From Pseudomonadales bacterium (GTDB taxonomy: Bacteria > Pseudomonadota > Gammaproteobacteria > Pseudomonadales > Azotimanducaceae), in NCBI GenBank assembly GCA_022827905.1, contig JAJEIQ010000045.1, forward strand, positions 1 through 64,000: 64,000 nt of DNA, read 5' to 3'. Below are positions 45,830 through 58,524 of the stretch, piece by piece (positions within the stretch are counted from its first letter, which is position 1; each line of letters starts with the position of its first letter). A program made the translations under genes and the position numbers. A model generated the notes under the pieces. That model was not told the origin of the DNA. It made no database searches and saw nothing but the letters and a program-made list of their open reading frames with translations.

Positions 45830-46528
45830 ATGAACAAGGTTGACGGACTGCACCACTTGGCAATCTGCACCAGCAACATGAAGGAGCAGATCGAGTTTTT
45901 CACCGACAAGCTCGGCATGGAACTCGTTGCACTGTACTGGATGCATGGCGTGCCGAACACCTGGCACGGTTTTCTGCGCCTGAACGACGAGGCCTCCATC
46001 GCCTTCGTCTGCAACCCGGACATCGGGAAGATTCCGGTGGAGCTTGGCAAGACCCATGCCGGCAATCCAGCCGCCAACTGTGCGCGGGGCGCCATGCAGC
46101 ACTTGGCGCTGCGGGTGAAGAACCATGACGAGATTCTCGCCATGCGCGACCGGCTGCGCTCCAAGGGGGTTCCGGTTTCCGGGCCGATAGACCACGGCTT
46201 TTGCGCCTCCATCTACTTTGCGGGGCCGGAGAATCTGTCCTTGGAGTTGTCCTACTCCATGGAACCGATCAATCAGGAAGCCTGGATCGACCCCGAAGTG
46301 GTGGAAATGGCCGGCATTTCCGCCCAGGAACTCGCCCGCTACAAGCGCCCCGCCGACTACGACGATGAAGGAGGCGCGGTGGCGCAGCCCGGTCTGGACA
46401 GCCCCGGCCCGCACATGACCAACTACCCGGAAGGCTTCTATGAGCGGGTCATGGGGGTGCCGGACGAAGTGGCTTGGAACAGCGTGGACAATCAACCGCC
46501 GGTGGCGGTTGAGGCGGCCGCGGGCTAG
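45830..46528 (+). CDS. VOC-fold (glyoxalase/extradiol dioxygenase) family protein
   Basis: 232 residues with a strong AAGGAGGAGG ribosome-binding site. The VOC fold spans about residues 5-155: LHHLAICTSNMKEQIEFFTDKLGMELV with a first metal-ligand His, MQHLALRVKNHDEILAMRDRL with a second, and LSLELSYSMEP with a candidate Glu ligand. The last 75 residues have no recognised domain. Likely metal-dependent lyase, isomerase or dioxygenase; its position after the FAD monooxygenase suggests a linked pathway. Confidence 0.78.
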   Translation: MNKVDGLHHLAICTSNMKEQIEFFTDKLGMELVALYWMHGVPNTWHGFLRLNDEASIAFVCNPDIGKIPVELGKTHAGNPAANCARGAMQHLALRVKNHDEILAMRDRLRSKGVPVSGPIDHGFCASIYFAGPENLSLELSYSMEPINQEAWIDPEVVEMAGISAQELARYKRPADYDDEGGAVAQPGLDSPGPHMTNYPEGFYERVMGVPDEVAWNSVDNQPPVAVEAAAG

Positions 46529-46561
46529 CCTGCGGGGGTCCGCATGAAGGAGGAGAGAACG

Positions 46562-47080
46562 ATGAAAAACACAGCAGTTGCATGCGCCGCACTCGCTGCC
46601 ATCCTAATGTCCGCGTTCGCTTCGGCCGCTGACAGGGCCGGAGCGGACATCCTCAACACCGAGGGTTCAGTGGTCGGCAAAGCCACATTTGAGCAGACTC
46701 CATCCGGCGTGCTCCTATTCGTCGATGTCGCCGGTCTGCCCCCGGGAGCGCACGGCATCCACCTGCACGGCACCGGTGCCTGCACACCGGACTTCAAGGC
46801 CGCCAAGGGCCATGTCAATCCCGACGCGGTCCAACACGGCCTGCGCAACCCGGACGGGCCGGACAGCGGCGACCTGCCCAACTTGTACGTGGCGGCAGAC
46901 GGCTCCGCCAAGGCGGAGTTCTTCACTACCCGCGTCTCCGTGGCGGAAGGCGACATGCCAGCGCTTCTGGACGAGGACGGTTCCGCAGTCGTCATTCACG
47001 ACCAGCCCGACGATCACCTGACCCAACCAATCGGCGGTGCGGGTGGACGAATCGGCTGCGGGATCATCAAGAAGACTTAG
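46562..47080 (+). CDS. sodC: Periplasmic Cu/Zn superoxide dismutase family protein with altered Zn site
   Basis: 172 residues from the ATG at 46562, preceded by GGAGGAGAG and followed by a signal peptide (ACAALAAILMSAFASAA). Copper ligands are present in GIHLHG, GHVNP and VVIHD, the disulfide pair in GACTPDF and IGCGII, and the active-site Arg in GGRIGCG. In the zinc loop the usual GPHAGDLPN reads GPDSGDLPN, so one expected His ligand is Asp, while QHGL and the GDLPN Asp remain. It may bind zinc differently or be a copper-only-like enzyme. Its stop overlaps the convergent oxidoreductase by 4 bp. Confidence 0.88.
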   Translation: MKNTAVACAALAAILMSAFASAADRAGADILNTEGSVVGKATFEQTPSGVLLFVDVAGLPPGAHGIHLHGTGACTPDFKAAKGHVNPDAVQHGLRNPDGPDSGDLPNLYVAADGSAKAEFFTTRVSVAEGDMPALLDEDGSAVVIHDQPDDHLTQPIGGAGGRIGCGIIKKT

Positions 47081-47961
47081 GACGCTAAATCGCCGACCGC
47101 CTCCCAGTAGGTTTGCAGGGCGTCGATGTGCGCCTGGGGCGGGCCTATGCTCTCGCCCACGCCGCGCAGGGCCATGCCGCGCATGGCGACGTGACTGGCG
47201 CCCATGGCTTGCCAAGCTTCGATGTCTGAACGCCAGGCGTCGGGGCCGGATTGGTAGTTCAGCAGCGCCTCGAAGCCGAAGCCCGCCGGATCCCTTCCGG
47301 CATCGGCGAGTTCGAGGCGGACCTTCTCCGCGGCGGCAAGGTTGGCCTTCTGGCTGGCCCCGAAAATGAAGCCGTCGCCGATCCGGGCGGCGCGCCGGAA
47401 CGCCGCATCGGTGAAGCCACCGAACCAGATCGGGATGGAACGTCCCGGCAGGGGCTTCAAGCCCGCCCGCTCCACCCGGTGCCAGCGGCCGCTGTAGTCC
47501 AGAACCGGCTCAGCCCAGAGTTGGCGCAACAGCTCCACCTGCTCGGCTTGGCGGACGCCGCGATTGCCGAAGTCCTCGTTCAGGGCATCGAACTCCACGT
47601 AGTTCCAGCCGGTGCCGACGCCGAGGCGCAGGCGTCCCCCGGAAAGCAGGTCGATCTCGGCGGCCTGCTTGGCCACCAGCACCGTCTGCCGCTGGGGCAG
47701 GATCAGGATGCCGGTGGCCAGCTCGATTTGCGTGGTGCAGGCAGCGAAGTAGCCAAACAGGACGAATGGCTCGTGGAAGGCCGACTGCTCAGTGTAAGGC
47801 CCCCAGAGCGGCGGCTCCCGGCCCTCGTGCACGGCGCCGATGACGTGGTCGTAGGCCAGGATGTGGGAGTAGCCCAAGCCCTCCGCCGTCTGCGCCCAAT
47901 CGCGGATGACGGCCGGATCGTTGCCGATGTCCAAGTGGGGAAACACAGCGCCGATTTTCAT
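47077..47961 (-). CDS. Luciferase-like (LLM class) F420/FMN-dependent oxidoreductase
   Basis: 294 residues, TIM-barrel of the LLM superfamily: MKIGAVFPHLDIG, YSHILAYDHVIG, IELATGILILPQRQTVLVAK, GGRLRLGVGTGWNYVEFDAL and IPIWFGGFTDAAFRRAARIGDGF. Distinct from the other LLM protein near 2 kb (different length and loops), so these are two separate lineages rather than a recent duplication. Cofactor and substrate unknown. It overlaps the sodC 3' end. Confidence 0.83.
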   Translation of the reverse strand: MKIGAVFPHLDIGNDPAVIRDWAQTAEGLGYSHILAYDHVIGAVHEGREPPLWGPYTEQSAFHEPFVLFGYFAACTTQIELATGILILPQRQTVLVAKQAAEIDLLSGGRLRLGVGTGWNYVEFDALNEDFGNRGVRQAEQVELLRQLWAEPVLDYSGRWHRVERAGLKPLPGRSIPIWFGGFTDAAFRRAARIGDGFIFGASQKANLAAAEKVRLELADAGRDPAGFGFEALLNYQSGPDAWRSDIEAWQAMGASHVAMRGMALRGVGESIGPPQAHIDALQTYWEAVGDLAS

Positions 47962-48001
47962 GCGCGCTCCTTAAGTTCCATGTGTGAAAGAGGGTGGATC
48001 T

Positions 48002-49099
48002 TCACCGCCCCACGGGCAGGGTCAGGGTCGGCCCTTGGACAGTGCTTTGCCCGGCTTGCAGGTCAAAGAGCTGCCGCAGCAGCATGAAGGTGGACTTGGA
48101 CTCCAGGTCGCTGTCCTCGATCCAGAACCAATGGCCCCGGTAAAAAGTGGCGATGTACGCGCCATGAGGCCGCTCCGGACCGCTTCTCACCTGGAACAGG
48201 CGACCTGCGGGCGTGGCACCCCAGTCGAAGACGCCGCCGCCTCGGGCTTCAGTGACGGTGACCAAGCCAGCGGACTGATGTGCGTATGGCGTTTCCACGT
48301 TCTGGGAAAGGTAGTACAGGAGGCTCGACAGCGAGCGGGTGCGCACGGTCCACTGGTTGGCTGCGGCCTCCAGAAAATTGGTGTTGAGGCTGAATTGATT
48401 GCCGTCGGACTCGATCCCCAAGAGCATACGGACTTCGTCAAGGCCGCGCGATGAATCACCGTCATTGGCCGTTAGCTTGACGATGATGCCCGCGTCACCA
48501 CCCTCCCGTTGCGCGCCCACTTCGATCTGCCCTCGTGTCTGCAAGCTGTTCAACGCATCCAACAGCCGGTTGAATGATCGATAGTCGGGTTCGGTGTCCG
48601 GGGTCGGGCCGGAGGCCGTCGGCGCATTGCGCACATCGTTGATGCGCTCAAAGCACAGCCCGAAAACGCGGCTGATCCGCCAGCCGGACTGGGTGAGCAC
48701 CAAGATGGACTCCAACTGCAGGGGACTCAGCAGACTCTTCAGCAGGTCCTCCCCGCGCAGGGGCGCATAGGAGATGGTGGGGCTGTCCATGTAGGCAACG
48801 CCCGCAAGTGGGCTGAGCGAGTCCTCGCCGCCGATGGCCACCGAACCCCCAAGCTGGGCGTTGGCACCCACCGAAAGCGTGGCGGTCACGCTGCCGATTT
48901 CCAGGAAGAAGGGCACGTCCCGGTAGCGCAGCCGCACCAGATTCTGCAGCATCTGCTCATTCACCGACGCCGTGATGGCGGCGTTGTAGGCCGGATGGGT
49001 GCGCTGCAGGGACTCCGGACCAAAGGCGGACTGACAGCCCTGCAGCAGTGCTGCTGGCAGCGCGGCGAGGAGAATGGCGCGGCGTAGAGTTCCAATCAT
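48002..49099 (-). CDS. Conserved-type lipoprotein of unknown function
   Basis: 365 residues from the ATG at 49099 (a GTG lies two codons upstream). The lipobox LLQGC marks a lipoprotein. The mature protein starts FGPESLQRTHPAYNAAITASVNEQ followed by MLQNLVRLRYRDVPFFLEIGSVTAT, a pattern I associate with uncharacterised proteobacterial lipoproteins. The rest is mixed alpha/beta with no active-site motif. Stands alone between an LLM gene and a divergent cytochrome c. Confidence 0.75.
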   Translation of the reverse strand: MIGTLRRAILLAALPAALLQGCQSAFGPESLQRTHPAYNAAITASVNEQMLQNLVRLRYRDVPFFLEIGSVTATLSVGANAQLGGSVAIGGEDSLSPLAGVAYMDSPTISYAPLRGEDLLKSLLSPLQLESILVLTQSGWRISRVFGLCFERINDVRNAPTASGPTPDTEPDYRSFNRLLDALNSLQTRGQIEVGAQREGGDAGIIVKLTANDGDSSRGLDEVRMLLGIESDGNQFSLNTNFLEAAANQWTVRTRSLSSLLYYLSQNVETPYAHQSAGLVTVTEARGGGVFDWGATPAGRLFQVRSGPERPHGAYIATFYRGHWFWIEDSDLESKSTFMLLRQLFDLQAGQSTVQGPTLTLPVGR

Positions 49100-49180
49100 G
49101 GACACGACGGATTGATCTTGCTACCGGACGGAGCATGGCACGATACCCTACGCACCGCTTGCATGAAACCACTTCGATTC

Positions 49181-49244
49181 GGAGCGAGGGCGGGACGCCC
49201 TCGAGCCAAGGGAGCCCGCTTGGACAGCGGGTGAGTTGCGCTCC
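49181..49244. repeat. REP-like palindromic element with two hairpins
   Basis: Hairpin 1 has a perfect 8-bp stem (CGAGGGCG / CGCCCTCG, 49185-49203, 3-nt loop). Hairpin 2 has a 6-bp stem (CCCGCT / AGCGGG, 49215-49231, 5-nt loop). Flanking GGAGCG (49181) and CGCTCC (ending 49244) are also complementary, so the whole can fold as a small cloverleaf. It sits in the 176-bp divergent gap. No second copy was found in the window. Confidence 0.5.
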
Positions 49245-49275
49245 GCAGAGGCTCTCCTTATGGTAGCCGCTTCCT

Positions 49276-49914
49276 GTGACAATGGTTTTCCCGATGCCCG
49301 GTCTCACCATCGAGCCTATCGTCAAACCACGCCGCGCAATCGCGTTGCTCGCATTGGCGTCCCTCGCCAGCGTTTCCTTGGCAGCTCGGGCCGATGAACC
49401 CTTGGGCGCTTGCGCCGATTGCCACGGAAGCGCCTTGGCCGGCGATCAGGCCAAGGGTGCGCCGAACCTTTCGGTCCTGCCCGCTTGGTACGTTGAACGG
49501 CAACTGCGGAACTACCAGCGGGGGCTGCGCGCCGAGGACGGCGATGCGCATGCGCTCGACGGCGACGACTTGGTTGCTGCAACCGCCCAAGTAGCCGCTG
49601 TTCCCCCTTTTAGCGCAGCCCCCGTGCTAGGCGGCGACGCCGACCGCGGCAGCGACCTCTACCGCACCTGCGCCACCTGCCACGGGGACCGGGGACAGGG
49701 CAATCAGTCCTTCAATGCACCGCCGCTGGCGGGCCAGAACGATTGGTATCTGGTCCGCCAGCTTGAGGGCTACCAATCGGGGCGTCGCGGCGGCGTTCCC
49801 GGCGACATCTGGGGAGCGCAAATGCGCGCCTCAACGGCGGTGCTGGCCGGCGATGCGGCGCTGCGTGATGTCGTGGCCCACATCAGCAGGTTCGAGCCGA
49901 ACGCAAAACCCTGA
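49276..49914 (+). CDS. Diheme cytochrome c (c4/c553-like), periplasmic
   Basis: 212 residues with an N-terminal signal peptide (AIALLALASLASVSLAARA) and two cytochrome c domains, each with a heme motif: CADCHG near residue 46 and CATCHG near residue 132. Both are followed by family-typical PNLS/PPLAGQ and WYVERQL/WYLVRQLEGY stretches, as in cytochrome c4. It could feed electrons to the cbb3 oxidase encoded elsewhere in the window, but this is inference. Start GTG at 49276 or ATG at 49282. Confidence 0.88.
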   Translation: MTMVFPMPGLTIEPIVKPRRAIALLALASLASVSLAARADEPLGACADCHGSALAGDQAKGAPNLSVLPAWYVERQLRNYQRGLRAEDGDAHALDGDDLVAATAQVAAVPPFSAAPVLGGDADRGSDLYRTCATCHGDRGQGNQSFNAPPLAGQNDWYLVRQLEGYQSGRRGGVPGDIWGAQMRASTAVLAGDAALRDVVAHISRFEPNAKP

Positions 49915-49936
49915 GTTCAGTGCCGTCATTGGGCTA

Positions 49937-52654
49937 CTAGTCCAAGTCCACGCGGAAGCGGAAGTAGTAGAAGCCGCCGTCGGAGCCCCAATGCACGGAG
50001 CCCGCGTACTTGCGGCCCGCCCAGTTGGAGAAGTTGGGGTCCGCCGAGGTGTTCAGCCGCTCCCGGGGGCCGGTTTCGTCGAAGACGTTGTTGGCCCCGG
50101 CGATGAGGGTGTAGCGGCCGTTGAAGGTGTAGGCCGCCTCCACATCAAATACCCAGCCGCCGTTGTAGCAGTGGTCCATTGAGCCGCCCACGCCGCAGCG
50201 AATCTGATAGCGGGCGTTGCCCGGCGCGTAGACGCCGTCGCTGCTGCCGTTGGCGTCGATCCAATCGCCAAAGTAACTCGCCCGAGCCAGAAGGCGCAGG
50301 TTGCCAACTAAGTGGTTGAGGGTGACGATGCCCCGGCTTTCCGGGTTGAAGTTTTCAAGCTCCGCAATCTTCACCCGGGTCACTTCGACACCGGCGCGGT
50401 CCACCTCGGTATCGGTCCAGTTCCAAGCGGCGGTGAGGATGCTGGTTCCGGCCTCGCCCCAATCCAGGACGTAGGTGGCCACCAGATCAACGCCTTCGGT
50501 GGTGGTGTCGAAGTCGTTGGTGTAGAAGCGCACCGAGGACAGGTCGGATGCGCCCGGCACACCGAGTTCCTGCAGGCATTCGGCCAAGCGCCCGCCGACG
50601 GCATGGGTCATCGGGCACTCGGGGATGGCATCCTCCGTGCGAATGTCGATGGTGCCGGTGGACGATATCCGATCCTTCACTTCGATGTTGAAGTAATCGA
50701 GCGTCACGCTCAGCGCGTCAGTGACATCCCAATGCAGGCCAACCGTGATGTTGGTGGCGTCCTCCGCGTCCAAGGCTTCGCCGCCCAAGTAGGCGGCGAT
50801 GGGGTTGGTCGGACGAATTTGACCGCTTTGCAGCAACTGGCCATCAATGGTGACGGTGGAGACCTTCTCCACATTGGACTGGCCCGGCGTCGGCGCCCGA
50901 AAGCCGGTGCTGAACGAGCCGCGCACCCCCAGGCTGTCGGTGAGCCGCCAAAGGGCCTGGACCTTGGCGTTGGTGGTGCTGCCAAAGTCCTCGAAGTCCT
51001 CAAAGCGTACCGCCACCCCGAGCAGGAAGTTAGCCGTGACGTCCGCTTCGAGGTCCGCGTAGATGGCGATGTTGCCCCGGTCGAACTCCCCCGCTTGACT
51101 GGGGCTAAACCCCGCAAAGCCGTGGGAGCCGATGCTCATGGCCACCAGCGGGGTCTCGCCGTCACTGTGCACATTGGCGTTTTGGAAGGCATAGGGGCCG
51201 GCCACCCAGGATTCCTCCTGGCCGAGGATGATCTTGAAGGTCTCCACCCGGTACTCGGCGCCGAAAGCCACGTTCAGGTCCGACTCGAAGGCGTTCACCG
51301 GGACCGGAAAGCTGAAATCGGCGTTGTAGCTCTGCTCTTCTTGGATGTAGGAGCCGAGTCGGAACGCCGTGGGGGTGGCTGGGCCCAATGAGGGATTCCA
51401 AGTGTTTTCGATGCGGAAGGCGGTTTCGTTGCGGCCAAGGCCAACGCTCAAATCGTAGTTCAGGCCGTTGCCCAACACGCCGCGCATGCCCACCAACCCG
51501 CTGAAGTCCTCATTGTCGCCGCCGAATGAGGGCGTGTAGCCGCCGGGATAGAGGTTGTTGGCCACCCAGCAGTTGGCTGGCAGCGCCGCCAAGGCCGCCC
51601 GGTCCGCATCCACTGCGGCTTGGTCGGTGGGCGTGCCGCCGGGGCTTTGCAGCGCTGGGCAGTTGGAGGTCTGGCCGCTTTGGCCGGCCAAGGCAGTGTC
51701 GATGATGGCCCGCTGGCTGCCGCTGGTGAACACCCCGGAGCGGCTGTTCGGGTTGCGGAAGTAGAAGCCGCCGGTGACCGCTCGCTCGGCGTAGTTGCCG
51801 AAGGCGTACAGTTCCTGGCTGTCGGACACCTCGATGCCCGCATTGATGAACAGGGCCACATCGTCGTCCACTTCCGGCGCGCCCCAGATCTGCACCGGCT
51901 GCGCGATGGCGGAATTGCCCGTCTCCAAAACCGCTTGGGCGTCGGTGCGCGGCAGGCTGCGGCTGGTGGGATCGGCCGAGGCCCATTCCAAGGAGACGCT
52001 CGCGAAGCCGCTGCCACCCAGCGGCAGCCCGGCGTTGCCGGCCACCATCCACAGGCCGCCGTCGCCCTCGTAGGTTTCCCCCCACCTGCCCTCCAGGGTC
52101 AAGCCATTGCGGTTGCGCTTGAGCTGGTAGTTGATGACCCCGGCGATGGCGTCCGAGCCGTACTGAGCCGCGGCGCCATCGCGCAGCACCTCCACTTGGT
52201 CGATCGCCACCGCCGGAATCACCGACAGGTCCGGCCCTTGGGAGCCAGCGGCCAAGGAACCGCCCAACTCGGCGATGACCGCCCCGCGATGGCGGCGCTT
52301 GCCGTCGATCAGCACCAGGGTGTTGTCCGGCGGCAGGCCGCGCAGGGTGGCTGGCCGCGTGATGGTGGCCGCATCACCAATGGCGTGCCGTTGCACGTTG
52401 TAGGACGGCAGCAGATTGCGCAGCATGTCGTCCATGTCGGCGGAGCCCATGTTCTCGAAGTCCTCGCCGGTGACCACGTCCACGGGCACGGGGGAATCCG
52501 CCACCGAGCGCTCCGCCCGGCGGGTGCCGAGCACCACGAGTTCCTCGATCTCGTCAGCCTCCGCTTGGGCGGCCAAGGCGAAGTCAGCAGGCAGGAGGGC
52601 CGATGCCAAGAGCGCGGAACCGGGGATCGCCAACAGTCCACAATGCCATTTCAC
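49937..52654 (-). CDS. TonB-dependent outer-membrane receptor
   Basis: About 905 residues from a GTG at 52654 that has a CGGAG site 8 bases upstream; an ATG at 52732 would add 26 residues before the signal peptide without a good site. Signal peptide CGLLAIPGSALLASALLPADFALA, TonB-box-like EIEELVVLGTR, plug domain with SPVPVDVVTGEDFENMG, RGLPPDNTLVLIDGKRRHRGA and DQVEVLRDGAAAQYGSDAIAGVIN, then a barrel ending YYFRFRVDLD. Similar receptors import siderophores, vitamins or carbohydrates; ligand unknown. Confidence 0.92.
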   Translation of the reverse strand: MKWHCGLLAIPGSALLASALLPADFALAAQAEADEIEELVVLGTRRAERSVADSPVPVDVVTGEDFENMGSADMDDMLRNLLPSYNVQRHAIGDAATITRPATLRGLPPDNTLVLIDGKRRHRGAVIAELGGSLAAGSQGPDLSVIPAVAIDQVEVLRDGAAAQYGSDAIAGVINYQLKRNRNGLTLEGRWGETYEGDGGLWMVAGNAGLPLGGSGFASVSLEWASADPTSRSLPRTDAQAVLETGNSAIAQPVQIWGAPEVDDDVALFINAGIEVSDSQELYAFGNYAERAVTGGFYFRNPNSRSGVFTSGSQRAIIDTALAGQSGQTSNCPALQSPGGTPTDQAAVDADRAALAALPANCWVANNLYPGGYTPSFGGDNEDFSGLVGMRGVLGNGLNYDLSVGLGRNETAFRIENTWNPSLGPATPTAFRLGSYIQEEQSYNADFSFPVPVNAFESDLNVAFGAEYRVETFKIILGQEESWVAGPYAFQNANVHSDGETPLVAMSIGSHGFAGFSPSQAGEFDRGNIAIYADLEADVTANFLLGVAVRFEDFEDFGSTTNAKVQALWRLTDSLGVRGSFSTGFRAPTPGQSNVEKVSTVTIDGQLLQSGQIRPTNPIAAYLGGEALDAEDATNITVGLHWDVTDALSVTLDYFNIEVKDRISSTGTIDIRTEDAIPECPMTHAVGGRLAECLQELGVPGASDLSSVRFYTNDFDTTTEGVDLVATYVLDWGEAGTSILTAAWNWTDTEVDRAGVEVTRVKIAELENFNPESRGIVTLNHLVGNLRLLARASYFGDWIDANGSSDGVYAPGNARYQIRCGVGGSMDHCYNGGWVFDVEAAYTFNGRYTLIAGANNVFDETGPRERLNTSADPNFSNWAGRKYAGSVHWGSDGGFYYFRFRVDLD

Positions 52655-52743
52655 TGTTTTTCTCCGAGCACATTGTGAAGTAACGGTACAATACCATGAC
52701 GGGCTAGGCGTCATGTGGCATAAGTGCGGCAAGGGAAGAACCA

Positions 52744-53400
52744 GTGGGCGTAGAAGTGATGGAGGACAATCCCGGATTTTTTGATCTGGTCGGCAACATG
52801 CGGGCCATGCGGCGCCTCAAGCCGGACCCAGTGCCGGAGGCGTTGCTGCGCAAGGTGCTCGACGCTGGGGTCAAGGCGCCTTCGGGCCAAAACAAGCAGC
52901 CTTGGTCGTTCTTGGTGATACAGGATGCGGCAGGCCGCGAGTGGTTCGCCGAGCGTTACCGGGCAGCCATCGAGTCCCGTTTCGGGGCCGTGCGCATTCC
53001 GGAGCGCGAATCCTCCTTGACTCGCGAACTCAAGGCGCTGCGCTACCAAATCGACCACATGCACGAAGTGCCCGTGCTGCTGGTGGTCTGCGGGCTGCGC
53101 GACTGGCCGTTCCGGGTGCCGCCCGAAGAGCGCGTCGGCTTGGCGCCTCCCAACTACGGTGCCATCTACCCCTGCGTGCAGAACATCCTGCTAGCCTGCC
53201 GGGCTGTCGGCCTAGGTGCCGCCCTGACCACGATGCACCAAGTCTTCGAGGACGAGATGCAGGCGCGCTTCAGCATTCCCGAGGAATACGGCATCGTCGT
53301 CACTTTGCCGATCGGCTTCCCCATGGGCCGTTTCGGCCCGGTGCGGCGCAAGCCCGCCGAGGACGTCACCTACTTCGACGCTTGGGGCGCGACCCGGTGA
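52744..53400 (+). CDS. Nitroreductase-family flavoprotein
   Basis: 218 residues. FMN-binding landmarks: MRAMRRLKPDPVPEALLRKVLDAGVKAPSGQNKQPW at the N-terminus, then NYGAIYPCVQNILLACRAVGLGAALTT and VVTLPIGFPMGRFG. The family reduces nitro compounds, quinones or double bonds with NAD(P)H; the substrate is unknown. The start is GTG at 52744 or ATG at 52759. Its TGA overlaps the GTG of the next gene by 4 bp, so the two are translated together. Confidence 0.87.
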   Translation: MGVEVMEDNPGFFDLVGNMRAMRRLKPDPVPEALLRKVLDAGVKAPSGQNKQPWSFLVIQDAAGREWFAERYRAAIESRFGAVRIPERESSLTRELKALRYQIDHMHEVPVLLVVCGLRDWPFRVPPEERVGLAPPNYGAIYPCVQNILLACRAVGLGAALTTMHQVFEDEMQARFSIPEEYGIVVTLPIGFPMGRFGPVRRKPAEDVTYFDAWGATR

Positions 53401-54509
53401 TTTCCAGCGAGAGTCCATTCAAGGCGGAGGTTGAGGAGCTGCTTGAGGCTTCCGGCGTGAAGGCGTCGAGCGCGGAGATTCTGGGGCCGTTCTCGGATCT
53501 CGCCAACCGCATTTCCGAGGCGCTTTGGCTGGCAGTCCTTCCCGGCTCCACCACCAACTCCCTCTGGTGGCCGTTGCTGCTCCTGACGGCCATTCTCTCC
53601 GTCATCCTGTGGGCGTTGCGCCGCGGGCGGGGGGCCAAGGGAGTGGACGGCCGGGAGCAGCCCATGGGGCTCTTGGCCTATGTGATGCCGAAGAGCATCA
53701 TCACCCACCCATCGGCCCGGGTGGACATCGGGCTCTACCTGCTCGACCGGGGCCTGATGCCGGTCTGGGTGGTCGCCTTTCTGGGGTCGGTGGCACCCTT
53801 TGTCGAGCAAACCACCATCGGGGCGCTGCAATCCGCCTTCGGCGGCAGTCCGGCGCTGACGCCCAATCTCGCTTGGAGCCTGGCCTACGGGCTGGTGACG
53901 CTGCTGATTGCCGACATGATCTTCTTCTTCACCCACCTGATGATGCACAAGACCGACATCGGCTGGGCCATCCACAAGGTGCATCACTCCGCCCAAGTGC
54001 TGACCCCGATCACCCGGATGCGGGAGCACTTCATTGCCGCCCCCATTTGGGCGTTGGGGCCAGCCATCGGGCTGTCCATCTCCGGGGGCCTGTTCGCCTA
54101 TCTGTTCAACGGCGGCATAACCCAAATCACCATCGTGAACTTAAGTGTCTTCTCCTTTCTGTACGCGCTGAACGGCAACTTTCGGCACTACCACGTCTCC
54201 TTCCGCTATCCGCGCTGGCTGGAGTACTGGCTGCAAAGCCCCGGCATGCACCACACCCACCACAGCTACTTGGAGAAGCACTGGGACACCAACTTAGGCC
54301 TAGTGACCAGCATCTGGGACCGGCTGTTCGGGACGCTCTACTTCGCCGAACGCTACGAGGAAACCCCTTGGGGCCTAACGGAGCCGGACCAAGCGAAGTA
54401 CACCAGCCTGAGCGACAACCTGCTGACCCCGTTCCGGGAGATTGCGCGCATATTGGGGCGGCGGTGGGTGTCCGAAAAAGGGGGAACGGCGGGACGAGCC
54501 GAAGTCTAG
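53397..54509 (+). CDS. Sterol desaturase/fatty acid hydroxylase family membrane enzyme
   Basis: 370 residues from GTG at 53397 (GTGA overlap with the nitroreductase stop). Several membrane helices and the three di-iron histidine boxes: HLMMH (HxxxH), HKVHH (HxxHH) and MHHTHH (HxxHH). Members insert hydroxyl groups or double bonds into sterols, carotenoids or fatty acyl chains. The pairing with a nitroreductase-type flavoprotein, which could supply electrons or act on the same substrate, is noteworthy but unproven. It converges on tuf with a 24-bp gap that holds no clear terminator. Confidence 0.88.
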   Translation: MISSESPFKAEVEELLEASGVKASSAEILGPFSDLANRISEALWLAVLPGSTTNSLWWPLLLLTAILSVILWALRRGRGAKGVDGREQPMGLLAYVMPKSIITHPSARVDIGLYLLDRGLMPVWVVAFLGSVAPFVEQTTIGALQSAFGGSPALTPNLAWSLAYGLVTLLIADMIFFFTHLMMHKTDIGWAIHKVHHSAQVLTPITRMREHFIAAPIWALGPAIGLSISGGLFAYLFNGGITQITIVNLSVFSFLYALNGNFRHYHVSFRYPRWLEYWLQSPGMHHTHHSYLEKHWDTNLGLVTSIWDRLFGTLYFAERYEETPWGLTEPDQAKYTSLSDNLLTPFREIARILGRRWVSEKGGTAGRAEV

Positions 54510-54533
54510 CCCGCCGCTCCTTCGAGCAGGCCG

Positions 54534-55724
<1,191 letters not shown>

Positions 55725-55750
55725 GATGTTTTTCTCCTTGATTTCAGTAG

Positions 55751-55769
55751 AGTTTTTTCAACAAAAACT
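55751..55769 (-). promoter_or_regulatory. A/T-rich hairpin in the fusA-tuf intergenic leader
   Basis: AGTTTTT and AAAAACT form a 7-bp stem with a 5-nt loop, 27 bases upstream of the tuf start. With a GACCGC/GCGGTC palindrome just before it, this 74-bp gap is unusually structured for the window. It could be an mRNA-processing or translation-control element for tuf. Confidence 0.33.
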
Positions 55770-55798
55770 GGATGTTCGGTGGTTAGAGACCGCAGCGG

Positions 55799-57892
<2,094 letters not shown>

Positions 57893-57957
57893 TCGTGCTC
57901 TCCGTCGTCAATGGGGTCAAGGGACCGATGCCGGCCCATTTAGTGGCCAGGCCAGAC

Positions 57958-58479
<522 letters not shown>

Positions 58480-58524
58480 TCAGGCGCCGGGGCCTTACTT
58501 TGGGCTGGTTGAGTTAGCTATCGC

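Noticed and set aside
54510-54533. Bidirectional terminator between the sterol-desaturase-family gene and tuf
   Set aside because: The stem is short and imperfect, and neither strand has a T-run.
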